Positions 10,999-21,937 of a stretch of DNA of 64,000 bases are shown here, in pieces. The notes below the pieces were generated by a model, which had not been told where the DNA came from, ran no database searches, and saw nothing but the letters and a program-made list of their open reading frames with translations. The DNA comes from Trileptium ribeirensis (taxonomy: Eukaryota > Nematoda > Enoplea > Enoplida > Thoracostomopsidae). The position numbers were made by a program, and so were the translations under genes. Location: NCBI GenBank assembly GCA_030248225.1, contig JASANE010005224.1, positions 28,435 through 92,434 of the forward strand. The letters run 5' to 3'. Numbering within the stretch: the stretch's first letter is position 1; each line of letters opens with the position of its first letter.

Positions 10999-11810
10999 TA
11001 CAGCGTTTAGGTTATAAAAGACACCATGTGGAAGCTTCTCCCCTCTGGGTGTCTCTGCCATCATCCATTGGACACTATGTTGTTTATGATGGGTTTCTAA
11101 GATAGTATATATAGGTAGTGTACTGTCGATAATAGTACGGTGTAGACTACACCATAAAATTTATATGGTGTCAGCTACTCCGTGCTGTTAGTTATTTACA
11201 CGCCTTATTGCTGATTCAGATAATAATGTGCCCATATACTCTAAAATTTTTGTTACATACGATATGCTGTACCTATCCAGTGTTACATACGACATTGAAC
11301 TTTACGTAATCAATCTGATACTGCCAGTATATTTTGATCGGTTATAGTGATATGTATAATCCTTTTGGGGTACTTCAGGACGAATGGATCTTTTTACAAA
11401 ATTCGTTTGATATTGGTTACCCCCTCCAGTTTGATTTTAGTGTTCCCACCAGTTTGTTATTGGTGCCCCCCTCCCAGTTTTATAACGATGTCCTTTCCAG
11501 TTTGATATTGGTGTCCCCTCCAGTTTGTTTTTGGTGATCCCTCCAGTTTGATAGTGGTGTTTCTCTCAAGTTTCATGATAGTGTCCTCCTCCACTTTGAT
11601 ATTGGTGATGTAATGTGTGTTTGGATGGTGTCCTTGACACCGTTAGTAATAAATTATATGTAGATAGACACTACAGTTAAGGTGATTGCGCCTCTTATAA
11701 CTACTTCATTATAGATAGTAGGTATAAACTGCATGCCACTGGATGATGTGGATTAGACAGTTGGAGGAGAAAACATCCTTATGGGGGTCCTTTATAACAT
11801 AATCGGCGCA
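10999..11810 (-). mobile_element. Harbinger-like MITE with internal minisatellite
   Basis: This is a reverse-orientation copy of the MITE family at 21.5, 24.0 and 61.7 kb. The left end CAGCGTTTAGGTTATAAAAG and right end TCCTTTATAACATAATCGGC are imperfect terminal inverted repeats. TAA follows the right end at 11811, and a degenerate TAA is on the left. Internal landmarks shared with the other copies include GGTGTAGACTACACCATA and TGGTGTCCTTGACACCG. It is about 400 bases longer than the 427-bp copy because extra sequence, including a 24-bp minisatellite, lies in the middle. Confidence 0.75.
11400..11609. repeat. 24-bp minisatellite inside a MITE
   Basis: There are about nine units of 23-25 bases with consensus close to CCAGTTTGATATTGGTGTCC plus CCT. 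Units vary at several positions. The array keeps a + strand frame open for 67 codons only because the unit is near a multiple of three; I do not read it as a gene. Sequence on both sides matches adjacent parts of the shorter MITE copies. Confidence 0.85.
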
Positions 11811-12325
11811 TAACTCAATGCTGAATTTAGAACCTTGTACCCTGTAGACAGTGGTACTATCACCTGATTTAGGTTGAACGTTGATAACAACCAGATTTAA
11901 CAGCGACCATTTATACGCCTGGGGCAGGTTTATCAGGCAACTGTCTATACTTAGCACTATTTTTACTTACAATCTCCACCACTGCAGCAAGAAACCATGA
12001 CAGGCGATTTTTTTATAAAATTCTTCGATACAACAACAACAAGACGGTTTATTACACGTCAAGCCAGTCATATTACACAGTAAGTTTTTAGCTGGTAACG
12101 AGAATTTTAACTGATATGGGTATAATGAGCATTTATATTACGTAATAGAAACTTAGTCAAAGTCACATTTAATGGCGAGAATTCCGAAACCAACATATTT
12201 TGGTAGGTTAAAAGAAAATTTTGTCCATCTAATGAGATGAATTAAGTAAATTTTGGATGGTGAATTAAACAATTTCCACTCTTATTGCTATAATAATAAA
12301 TAGTTTCAGCAAGAGCTCTTTTTAC

Positions 12326-12650
12326 TGGTGCTGAAAGTCCTTCGCTTCGGGGGGTTTGATGTTGGGCTGGTACTAATTGTTAGAATATATTGCTGAATTG
12401 TTCGAGTTTGATAGATTTCTACTAGAAATTGCTGAAATATACGTACAAATTGCGGAGGTGTTCCTATTTAACATTATTGGTGTTCCTATCTAAATTATTA
12501 TTGGTGCTGAAAGTCCGTCGCTTCGGGGGGTTTGATGTTGGGCTGGTACTAATTGTTAGAATATATTGCTGAATTGTTCGAGTTTGATAGATTTCTACGA
12601 GAAATTGCTGAAATATACGAACAAATTGCGGAGGTGTTCCTATTTAACAG
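12326..12650. repeat. 176-bp direct duplication at MULE left end
   Basis: Two nearly identical copies start at 12326 and 12502 (TGGTGCTGAAAGTCC...GCTTCGGGGGGTTTGATG). Each includes AATATATTGCTGAATTGTTC at 12384-12405 and 12560-12581. The inverse of that motif occurs beyond the other side of the transposase, at 15354-15377. The duplication therefore doubles a terminal or subterminal inverted-repeat segment of the MULE. Confidence 0.8.
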
Positions 12651-12906
12651 TTTTCTATCCAAATTCTCTGAATTGTGTGAAAACTCAAAAATTTTAACAC
12701 CGACTAAGTATTGAATTTGTTCGAACAACACAGCACAAAGAAGGGTGATATTTATTTTGCTCAAAGAAACTACTGAAATTGTTCAAAACTTCTCTTATGT
12801 AAACAGAGTCACTTAAATATACCAAAATCCTACCATATGTAAGAAACTACTGAAAATGCACAAAGCAAAATAAAGAATGATATAAACATACATCTTGTAA
12901 GTCACG

Positions 12907-14547
12907 TCAATTTAGAGAGAGTGCTCCGCCAATACGTTTAGGTCGTCCAGCTTTTCGTTTCAAATTCATTAATGGAGGAAGGCTATACCCGTAGTACTTA
13001 ATCATAAGACCCACAATATGCTTGCATGAATAAAGTTTAAGGCCCTGGCGACACGAGCATGTAAGAAGACCAGATTCATTCTTGTAAAGCACGAAATAAG
13101 AGGATATAAAATTAGTGAAGTCTTCAAAGTCAACGAAATTTCCAATACAAAATAACGAGAACCATCGGTCAAAGGTCATACGACAACTGCTGTTCTGAAC
13201 GACGTACTGATGGTCTGGTATTTGATATATAGTAGTGGGCGAAATTGTTTTAAACCATGTCGTTGCGTTGCTGACTGATTTGTTGCAAAAAAGGTCGGGT
13301 TCTTCAGCAAAGCCTTCCGCCGATAACTTTGTTGACCATTCGACAATAGCTCTTTCCGCCTCCACCAAAAAATTACCAAAATTAAGACGTCTATGCTGTG
13401 TGATGATATCTTTGATTTTTGCGTTGAACGACACAAGTCCGTTGTTTTTTGATGGATAGGAAACTGCTGCGCCTTCAAACCAATTGGGTAGCCGTGTAAA
13501 CCATTGATTGTTAATATAGCTTATAAATTTGACCACTATTTCGGAGTCAAGATAAGCCCATTTTTGCACAAACAGTTCGGTGCCTATCTGAAATAAATCT
13601 CGGGTGTAACACAGCTGTAGCGTATTGATGTCTGCCTCGATTGAATTCCACATATCTTTTGGAAACCCTTTTCCTTTATGCTTACGGATAGCAGCCATGA
13701 CATGGGCCCAACACATTAGGCGCGTTGAATTGGGAAAGTACTGCTGGACAGCTACTGTTATACTCGGGCTGCCGTCTCCCATTACAAAATTAGGTTTATA
13801 TTCAGAGAAACAAGTACGCGACAAATTATTAAATAGTTCAATGTAGGTTTCGGCTTTTTCGTCGTCAGAGACTATCGCCAGGCCAAAAAGATGAAATCTC
13901 CGGTTTTTGTCGGACGTTCCGCAAACTAAGATGGGGCATTCATTGTTGAGGATTTTATAGGTGCAGTCGACTTGGAGAAGTTCGGTATTCTGCACGTGTT
14001 GCAGTAAGTTTGGAGTTGTCATGAAAATAAAGAGGTCATCTGTGCTGTTGACTCGAAACTGTGGCATAATGAACATTGCATTAGGATCATTGGGAATGTT
14101 CTGTCGCTGCGAACACCAGGATTCAACATCGTTGGCATTTAGATTGGGCGGTAACTTTGAGTTAACACGACGGAAATAAGCGACACAGTTTTGAAGCTGT
14201 TTGTCATTTGGAACTTCAAACCCTTCGCCAGCTAGATTGCGCCGTATTATTGTCAAATTACACCCGGACGCGGTATACAACTGGATTTTGCGGCGAACTG
14301 GTGACGGAACTCCTTGTGTTTTTACGCCGTTTCCTTCGTGAATGTGAGTCCCTTTAGTGTAAACAAGGTAGCGTCCATCTTCGTAGTTACTCATAGCTGA
14401 GAAGTTGCACTCAGGGTTTTTCCGGTACGATTTACAACGATAATACTGTTTAGACTTGTATAAAGTAGACTTAATTACGCCAATGTCTTTCAAAACATTT
14501 GCCAACTGCGATGCCGTAGCACATGATGTAATTTCAGAAAACTCCAT
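12907..14547 (-). CDS. MULE transposase, FLYWCH/MULE/SWIM type
   Basis: This uninterrupted frame encodes 546 residues from the ATG at 14547. An earlier in-frame ATG at 14718 would add 57 residues of UTR-like, hydrophobic sequence, so I prefer the internal start just before MEFSEITSCATA. Domains in order: an FLYWCH/WRKY-like zinc finger (C38, C47, H68, H70); a MULE catalytic domain with D194 in LLQVDCTYKI and D258 in FVMGDGSPS, then CWAHV at 279-283; a SWIM zinc finger with C497, C499, C508, H510; and a basic tail KRKAGRPKR. Length and order match autonomous animal MULEs. The motif that usually reads NNxxExFN here is NNGLVSFN with Val372 at the acidic position, so activity is uncertain. No stop or frameshift was found. 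Confidence 0.9.
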   Translation of the reverse strand: MEFSEITSCATASQLANVLKDIGVIKSTLYKSKQYYRCKSYRKNPECNFSAMSNYEDGRYLVYTKGTHIHEGNGVKTQGVPSPVRRKIQLYTASGCNLTIIRRNLAGEGFEVPNDKQLQNCVAYFRRVNSKLPPNLNANDVESWCSQRQNIPNDPNAMFIMPQFRVNSTDDLFIFMTTPNLLQHVQNTELLQVDCTYKILNNECPILVCGTSDKNRRFHLFGLAIVSDDEKAETYIELFNNLSRTCFSEYKPNFVMGDGSPSITVAVQQYFPNSTRLMCWAHVMAAIRKHKGKGFPKDMWNSIEADINTLQLCYTRDLFQIGTELFVQKWAYLDSEIVVKFISYINNQWFTRLPNWFEGAAVSYPSKNNGLVSFNAKIKDIITQHRRLNFGNFLVEAERAIVEWSTKLSAEGFAEEPDLFCNKSVSNATTWFKTISPTTIYQIPDHQYVVQNSSCRMTFDRWFSLFCIGNFVDFEDFTNFISSYFVLYKNESGLLTCSCRQGLKLYSCKHIVGLMIKYYGYSLPPLMNLKRKAGRPKRIGGALSLN

Positions 14548-15353
14548 CTCCAAAACAACGACAAAACTAAGAGTCCACAAATGAAGAAACGAACTGAGAG
14601 TATAATTAGATCGTGTACAGCAATTACTGATATCAAAACTACTGAACCCTTTAATTTTATTTTCTCTTTGTGCAATTTCAGTAATATTCCCACAACTGTA
14701 ATAACAGATTGTTATCATATTTGAGCAATCAATTTTCGTTTTATTTCAGTTGCAGAAGCGTATATTTCGAGCAAAGTAAGTAAATTTTTTGTGCAAATTC
14801 AGTTTTCCCCAATAATTTGATGAAAGTTAGGACGGCTAAAGACGGGGTGCTGTAATACAATTAAAAGTATCATCAGGGCTTTTAGACCGTCATTTCGGCA
14901 ACGCGTACGGCTTGTGCAAATCGTCAAGGAATACACAGTCTGGCGGTGCAACAGTAATTGAAAATATAGCACTGGGATTTTCTGGAAGGCCAGCAATTGT
15001 TTTCTTGCAATATGCGAAATTTTTACTAAGCTGCCGCGATTCGACGACGGTACAAAACTTCTATTCCAGGTGTTTTGTAAAGAATTTGTATCGATAGAGT
15101 TGCATTTAGAAAATTGACAATTTGTTGGCGCCAAAAATTGAGAAAGTACTATTTCGGGTGAGCATGTATTTTTGAAATTTATTTTGAAAATAGCTTCACA
15201 TAGAAAGTAAATGGACGACAAATCAAGTCGTTAATGACACTAACAATCAGTTCTTTTATTGTCGAACAATATGTTAAAATTTTGTCGTCAATCATTTGAG
15301 CAATTCAATGTTTGTGCTCGGTAACGATAAATTCGAACAAGTCAACAGTTTGG

Positions 15354-15377
15354 TCGAACAATTCAGCAAATATATTA
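15354..15377. repeat. MULE right terminal/subterminal inverted repeat
   Basis: The sequence TCGAACAATTCAGCAAATAT plus TATTA is the inverse of the motif at 12384-12405 and 12560-12581 with one inserted base. Additional GAACAA and CAATTCA motifs occur between 15260 and 15360. Confidence 0.65.
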
Positions 15378-15419
15378 CACTTAATATTTCACCGTAGATG
15401 GATCGCATAGCAGGCAGGT

Positions 15420-16140
15420 TGGTCCTCTGGGGAGGGGCAAGGGGAGTGAACCAGGCGGTAAAATTCTTGAATTCTTCTGGAACGCAAAAGTTTCTTACTG
15501 CGTGAATGAACTTAAGATGAACCTGCCAAACATCTTATTTTGCCATTACCGATATGGAATCGGAAACCCTTGTTACGGAAAATAGGCTTAAATTTATTCG
15601 GTTTTTCGCTAACCGAAAATTGGCAAAATCAAAATCAAGTGCCAGAAATTAGATCTTGTGTTCGTACAAAATTTCTGCGACTTCAGTTTGCATAAATTCT
15701 GTTCCCTAACACATTATCATTTAAATTTGGATTATACAGTGTTCGCAAACAAATTTAATACAAAAGCGACGTCACAATCAAATCGGCAAATTTTCGTTCT
15801 CAAAAATTTGGGTAATTGCGAGTAACTAGCGATTGAAATCTAACCATTTTGTGTTTGCGAACCGTTTTACACCGAATTTCAATTGACCAAAAAGCATTCT
15901 GTAACAAATTTTATGTAAAAATGCAAAATAGGATGGTTGGCGGCGTCAATTTAACTTTGCTCGTGCGTAATTTTGCTGAAATCTTCCTCTGGTTTTGCCA
16001 ATTTGCGGTAAATTTTTGCTGATTTCCCCTGTGTTTTGTCAGTTTAAAAGCGATTTTTGTTAATTTTCACCAATTTTTGCGTGTGTCCCTGCGTCTTGAG
16101 TACGCTTTGAGCGGGGATGGCGCGCACCCGCCATCTGCGG
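15420..16140. repeat. Composite of two dispersed repeat families
   Basis: From 15660 to 15960 the sequence carries GTGTTCGCAAAC (about 15740) and GTGTTTGCGAACC (about 15853), then AGGATGGTTGGCGGCG at about 15930. This is the same order of motifs as in the palindrome cluster at 30.4-31.6 kb. From about 15960 to 16085 it becomes a T-rich run with TTTTTGC(C/T)(G/A)ATTTTC-type motifs, also seen at 18180-18300 (opposite strand) and 57720-57850. No coding sequence is recognised. Confidence 0.5.
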
Positions 16141-16554
16141 GACTAGATTTGACTGTAGGAAAGGGAGGGGTCGGTATCCGACCCTTTAACCTCTTCCCAT
16201 CCCATAGAGAACTATGGCTAATCAATAAGTAGCTGTGTGAAATCTATACATAATCATATTACGGGGGATGGACTAGACATGCTGGTAATATGTTCAATAC
16301 TAATCTGGCCACTAAACGGTTAAATTTTTAATCGTAAATACTCTCATAACTACAATAATGTCTCATCATAGATTAAAATTCATGCACATCAGTTAACATA
16401 TGTATAACACGAATCAAGGGATAACATAATAGTGGGAAATAAAGTTATAAATTACAATTTTGCATTATACCTGCCTCTTGCATAATTTCCTGTATAAAGT
16501 CATACATGTGTAACCGCGAAAGTTGCAACTCGATGTGCGGATCGAGTTTGTCAT

Positions 16555-16791
16555 TCAGCTTGCATTGCCACGTGCTTTATTGTTCCCTCGCTTGCAATGT
16601 TCCTTACAAGTAGCCGAGTGACAGCTCCTAAAGAGCGTGGTAGCCAAACTACAAGGCTCTCGCCAAAATGATCTAGGTTTAATCCGTTTCCGCGGCAAAT
16701 GTTTGCTCAAAATTGTACAAGATACACAATAATTCACACGTGAAAGGATTAAAGAGAAGGCAGCCAAAGCTGCTTTGAACAGCGCCTGCAT
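16555..16791 (-). CDS. Candidate small secreted Cys-rich protein
   Basis: This frame of 78 residues starts at the ATG 16791-16789. The N-terminus MQALFKAALAAFSLILS looks like a signal peptide. The remainder is basic and has six cysteines, beginning NYCVSC and ending with CHSATCKEHCKRG before a lysine/arginine-rich tail. It is GC-richer than its surroundings and has a TATATA-like stretch shortly upstream on the - strand. I do not recognise a family, no homologue is claimed, and an intronless random frame is possible. Confidence 0.25.
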   Translation of the reverse strand: MQALFKAALAAFSLILSRVNYCVSCTILSKHLPRKRIKPRSFWREPCSLATTLFRSCHSATCKEHCKRGNNKARGNAS

Positions 16792-16799
16792 CACATTCT

Positions 16800-19725
16800 A
16801 TATAAATTTACTATCACACAACTTTGCCCCCACGGTTATTTAAATTACAATTTCTATAAAATCAATTTTAGATAGTCATATAATTTTTAGTTAGCAAGTG
16901 AAGATGATATTGCTTGGAATCATCAACTCTTCGTGTATATATACTACATATATAGCACACATTGAAAAGGAGTTAAAATAAAAATTCAGCCAATTAGCAA
17001 TTCAGTGATAATAAGTCAATCACTTTACTCTGCGAATTCGGTTTTGGTCTCTAGCTACCTAAAATCTGGCATTTACAGCTAATACTAATCGAATAATGAC
17101 AATTAAAATCTACACGGTAGCTTATAATTCACATAAAAGACCATTACACTTAGATGTGTTAGGCCTGCACATCATGACCAAAAGTCACAACTGCAGTATT
17201 TGGTTCACAAAGAAATATATACAGTATTACAATATTTTTTGGATATGCACCATGAAACTGCTGGTCGTGATATTTCTAAAATTATACCTGTTTCTAGTGA
17301 TATGTTTCAGAAATATATAATATTAAATTACGCTCAGAAAAATTGGTTATCGTTTGCGATGCGTGCATCAAAATCAAATCAAAGTAGTACTAGATCAAGC
17401 TCGAAATGGAGCCCACAAGAAGTGGCATTTTAATGAAATGTCCTTCCAGTTTAAATAGTCAAAATTGCATTTTTACAACACAGATGAACACACTGTACGT
17501 AACTACTGAATTATCGCCAGAAACGCTACAGAGCGCTAAAATTTTAAAAAATCGGGTTGATTGTTTTATTTAATTTATCCAGCATGTTTTTCTTGTTACC
17601 TGTACCTTTTCATTGTTACAGGATTCTTTCACGTGTATTGCATACAGAGTATTCATATTGCATTCGGTCCGACAGAGTAGTCATAATTTTATCGGATTTG
17701 ATATTGTGTATAAAATCCGTAAGACACGAGCAGAACACATAGGTGTAGAGTTGGATTGTATCAGATCGGATCCGGCCGGACGTAGTGTGAACGCAAACGG
17801 AATTAGACCTTCAACTTTGATATATTTTTCCGATATTTATTTTTATGATTTAATGTAGAAATAGCCTATATTATGTGTGTTCAAATAAAGTAATGCATTT
17901 CGTATATATGAATTTGTGTAATTTTTCTCTCCGTCCGCTATAACAACTTTGTTTCATAGTACATTTGATAAATATTTGTACTTTGGCAATCATACTGTTG
18001 TAAAATATATATCGTAGGCACTAAACAACGTTCACAAAATGAAACTCAAAAATTTCTAAGAATGGACTGATAGTTGAACACAGTCGTGGTAAAAGCTGGC
18101 AACACATAAGTGATGCATAAGCTCCATGAGTGTCGGATGCCCTCAAGCTATATTTCCCCCTTCAACCACTTCGATGGATAATTGAGATAATTAAGAAAAT
18201 TGGGGAAAATTTCGGCAAAAACTGGCAGAAATTACGAGGAATTGATATAAATTTTTGCATAAATCAGAGAAAATTACCAAAAGTACTGGAACATGGGGCA
18301 GCACTTTAGAACATTTGGGGAAAATTATTAGTTCTAAAAGTTTCGAAAATTTATTCTCCCACTGACTTACACCTCTTCCTTACAATGGCGTACACATTTT
18401 GTACGCTTTCTAATAGAATCAAGTGATATAAAAACAGATGTGTTAATACTCAACCAACAGTATCACTTTAAGGCTTAGGTACGCATTTGCGAATAAAAAT
18501 GCTGAGGTACTAAAGTTTTGTATGCTCATTGCCTCGGAATAAACTATTAAGCTTTGCTATTATGAGAAATGTCACAAGCCCAATTATACTGTACCTTCGT
18601 TAAGCCCCGACAATACGACTGTCAAGCTTTGCAGATTATTATGAATATTTGTACACACTTCTGACATTTTTGGCTAGTACAAACAACATCTCTAAAATGG
18701 ACAAAACAATTAGCGAAGGTTTAATCTATCATAAATAATACAATATATACATGATATACACATAATAAATTTTAGACATTTATATGCATACATATCATGC
18801 ATATAAAATATATGTGCTACACTTGTCTGTATTTCCATATCCTACTAACCATGATCTCTATATTACACCGAAGCCTAAGGTTCAGCTTTCGACAACGTCT
18901 AGACGCAGTTATGATTTCCTACTAAGAATTGACGTGTACCTTATTTTGCCTTTTAGTGATTTATTGAAACTCTGTTTCAATGTCGACACGACAAAGGATA
19001 TTTGTCTGCCCGTTAAGTTAACCATCTGTTAGAGCTGAAACTTTTCTTTCAAATACTAAACCGACATCCCACGATCAAACAGTGAAGTTTCGTTTCATAA
19101 ACCACGCAGATGTTCCTATAGATATAGATATTATATTCGACTTTTTAACTTTAAGCCGTGTTCACATAGCGTACGACCCTGTCTGGTACGACAAATTCTT
19201 CTCTTACGCTGTACATATGCTAAGGTACGATATGTTAATGTTTCCTTCGCTGTATGTATGTTTACACATACGTACATTGAGCCGTATCACGTACTTTATC
19301 TTACACATCTGAACATCCGATTTTCATACGTTTAATATTGTTACTGCGATATTTGAACGAATTGGGTCCGGAACCGATCTCATTTGATCTGACGCAATAT
19401 TAACTCTGTCTATAGCACTGCGGCAAGTTGACTTAACTTCGCTTGTAATATAGCGCTCAATATTTCGACGATTTTGCGATGTTTTCGATGACAAAATTTT
19501 TAAATGTTCAAATAGCTTAAATTATTTATTGTTGTTAATTTGTTTAAATGGCTGTACAGATGAAAAATCGGATATTAAAAATTGTAAATTCCAAAATACC
19601 GCTTGCTTCCGTTTTCGCTGTTGAGCGTGCGCTGCCAAAATTGCCCTTTAAGCTTTAGCACACTGATGCACAATGAAATAATATTACGCTAAATTTACAC
19701 TTAGTAGCGTTAAACAGAAACTTAA
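16800..19725. other. Unassigned AT-rich DNA
   Basis: No recognisable gene. There is an isolated open frame at 17200-17433 with a serine-rich end that I could not assign. A hairpin-like segment around 17660-17800 (TCGGTCCGACAGAG, ATCGGATCCGGCCGGAC) resembles the arms of a small inverted-repeat element. At 18180-18300 there is a dispersed repeat with GGAAAATTTCGGCAAAAACT. From 19150 to 19290 TACG-rich motifs recur. Confidence 0.35.
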
Positions 19726-20034
19726 ATGCGTCGAAACAGCTCCAATACTCTACACGAATGTTCACCCACTCACTTCCCAAACGCCGGGAAACCAAGACTT
19801 ACTGGTCGCGTAAAAGGTCTGGCCATTATCTACAAACTTCTCTACAGTATCAGGATCCACAGGACATTGCTCAAATTGGATCATGCTAAAATAACCCTAT
19901 CTGATGGCACGAAAAAGTGTGTCTCAAATGAAAAACTGATTCTAGTAATAAACAAAACAAAAAAGCAAATTGCCGCAGATTTTAAATGCCTAATTTCTAA
20001 TCGGGAATGTAATATTGCAATTTTTGGTTACTAA
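19726..20034 (+). pseudogene. Possible APE endonuclease remnant of non-LTR element
   Basis: In a 102-codon frame the block RLTGRVKGLAIIYKLLYSI resembles the CR1/L2/Jockey APE endonuclease stretch that usually reads RxxGRGGGLAIIYKSSLxx; the preceding HECSPTHFPNAGKPR fits the residues upstream of it. Key Gly residues are replaced (RVKG instead of GRGG), and catalytic N, E, D and H motifs are not visible in this fragment. It would be a short dead piece of a retroelement from the same broad group as those at 8.6 and 62.4 kb. A chance match is possible. Confidence 0.4.
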
Positions 20035-20079
20035 TATCAATGTTTTGATGAAAAAGACAATAATCAAACATTTGTCTCT

Positions 20080-20360
20080 TGCATCCAGCTTTAACATAGT
20101 AAACTCTCTTACAACTAACCGTTAGATGTTTGAAATTAGCTTCAAACCTTCATATTTTATATCTGGCAGCAAGAGATAAAAGTTTGTAACAACTAGCTAT
20201 TCGAATCAAATTTTTGTGATGGCTAAACTGAAAGATTTTATTATCCTACGGCTAGCAATTAGAGATTCATGTCTTTCTATAAAAGGCAAAGGAATTTTAC
20301 ACTTACCTGGTAACGATTTCAACATCAACCAAAGAATCATTATAAATAAATGTCTCTAAT
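20080..20360. repeat. Degenerate palindromic tandem repeat (copy B)
   Basis: It carries the same motif set as 7381-7935: AACTAACCGTTAGATG, GCAGCAAGAGATAAAAGTTT, GGCTAGCAATTAGAGATTC and TAAATGTCTCTAATC. It is shorter and more diverged than copy A. Confidence 0.45.
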
Positions 20361-21519
20361 CTAAGTGTTCTCAGATTCCAATATGAACAATTCATCGCTT
20401 GAATGTTGATACAATTTCTTGATACATATACATTGGTTTATATACATGCAATATTCTGGTGATTTTAATATACTAAATCACAAATGATAGATTTTCCCTT
20501 TATAGCTACTCAAATGGCATATGTAATATATAGCAATTATTTTCCCAGCAATAGTAGTAATAGAAGATCTTATTGCTACAAGGATTGTTGTGATGAGCAT
20601 GCACTTTATACAAATTGTTTAGTAGTGATAATGCCAACTATTGCTACAAAACCTATTAATAATTGTAGCAATAACTGCGTTATTGTCACAGCCGTCAGGC
20701 TGTGACATTGATTTCACCTTCTGTCAAAGTGTGCATTAAAGCCTTAATTGCACTGCACTGCACGCATCTGTTATAGTCATAAAATCCTTTTCAGATCTGA
20801 CCGCTTGAGTCTGCATGCCAGGCAAAAATGGCATGCAGCAAACGTCTCGGATTTGTTGACTACAATTGAGATGAAAACATTTAGGAATTCCGAGAATTGA
20901 TGTCATCGAAGATTACATTATCAACTTTACCAGGTCTGAATTCGTTCTTGCTATTTTATAGACAGCATATTCGCAAACGCTGAAGTCAAATAATTGGACA
21001 TGTTTCAAAAACCATATATTATGCTGAACCGTCGTAAAGTTTATATTTAAATAATTATATGTAGTCCAGGCGCATAAATTCCATTGTTAATAGCAATATT
21101 ACTGCTGTGACATTCTTCTTTTAAGAAGAAAACTTTTTCGTTTTGAAACAAAAGTTCTTGACACATAGTATGTGTTTCCGACAGGGTAACTTGTTCCTAC
21201 AAGAATCGTGCAAATTGTACAACTACTGCGCTAAATATGTAGCAGAAAAAATAACTATTTCTACATATTTCGAAAACGTTTTCGTAGCTATGATCATGCT
21301 CATCCGTGCTACAATGTGCAGTGAGTGCACACATTTCTCTATTAACGCTGTATACTGCTGCTTATTTGCAATGCGTTAAGTTGTGGCACCCCATCTTATA
21401 TTGTTGATATGTTAATCCAATCGTCAGCTGCCCGGTTTGCCAATGAGCGAATACTTCGAATCGATGTAACAAGAAACAATAGTTTTTGTTTTCTGGGACC
21501 ATGGGAATGAAACAACTTA
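20361..21519. other. Unassigned AT-rich DNA
   Basis: No gene recognised. There is a short perfect inverted repeat GTCACAGCCGTCAGGCTGTGAC around 20685-20706, whose outer arms GTCACAGCC and GGCTGTGAC are complementary. Confidence 0.35.
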
Positions 21520-21937
21520 TGCGGCGTTTACGTTATAAAGGATCCCCATTTGAAAGTTTTGTCCCGCAGTGGTCTAGACCGTACCATCCAGTAGTATACT
21601 GTATATACCTACACTATATAATGCAATAGACGGTGTATGGGACACCATCAACGTAGCTATAGTGTCATAATGTACATATTGTTTTTACTGACGGTGTCAA
21701 GGACACCATGCACAAACCCACTATATATTGCGTGTAGCTATGCAATGTAGCATATAAATTTTATGGTGTAGTCTACACCATACTATCATCGACACTACAT
21801 TACCTATGTATACTATCTGACAATACCATAAGAAACACCATGGTGTCCTGGACACCATATAATTGATGTTGGAACAGACACTCTGGGTGGACAAAACCTT
21901 CACATGGGGTGTCCTTTCCCGGCTATTTGACGATGAA
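21520..21937 (+). mobile_element. Harbinger-like MITE, copy 2
   Basis: The left terminal repeat TGCGGCGTTTACGTTATAAA is followed by GATCCCCATTTGAAAGTTTTGTCCCGC, as in the 61.7-kb copy, and is preceded by TTA. The right end (GACAAAACCTTCACATGGGG then degenerate) is eroded. Internal palindromes TGGTGTCCTGGACACCA, GGTGTATGGGACACC and TGGTGTAGTCTACACCA are all present. There is no coding capacity, so it would rely on a transposase supplied elsewhere. Confidence 0.85.

Larger units (their letters stand above)
12326..15400 (-). mobile_element. MULE (Mutator-like) DNA transposon
   Basis: A full-length MULE transposase frame is flanked by an inverted repeat: AATATATTGCTGAATTGTTC on the left (two copies) and its complement TCGAACAATTCAGCAAATAT at 15354 on the right. 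The outer ends are approximate. I could not define a 9-11 bp target duplication. Related GAATTGTTCGA-type motifs are repeated subterminally on both sides, as in many MULEs. The transposase is transcribed on the - strand. Confidence 0.65.

Noticed and set aside
13176..13478. Additional frames on both strands within 13-14.7 kb
   Set aside because: They are shadow frames of the MULE transposase.
14799..15221. 140-codon frame upstream of the MULE transposase
   Set aside because: No recognisable domain; lies in the MULE 5' region. Could be a second MULE ORF but nothing supports it.
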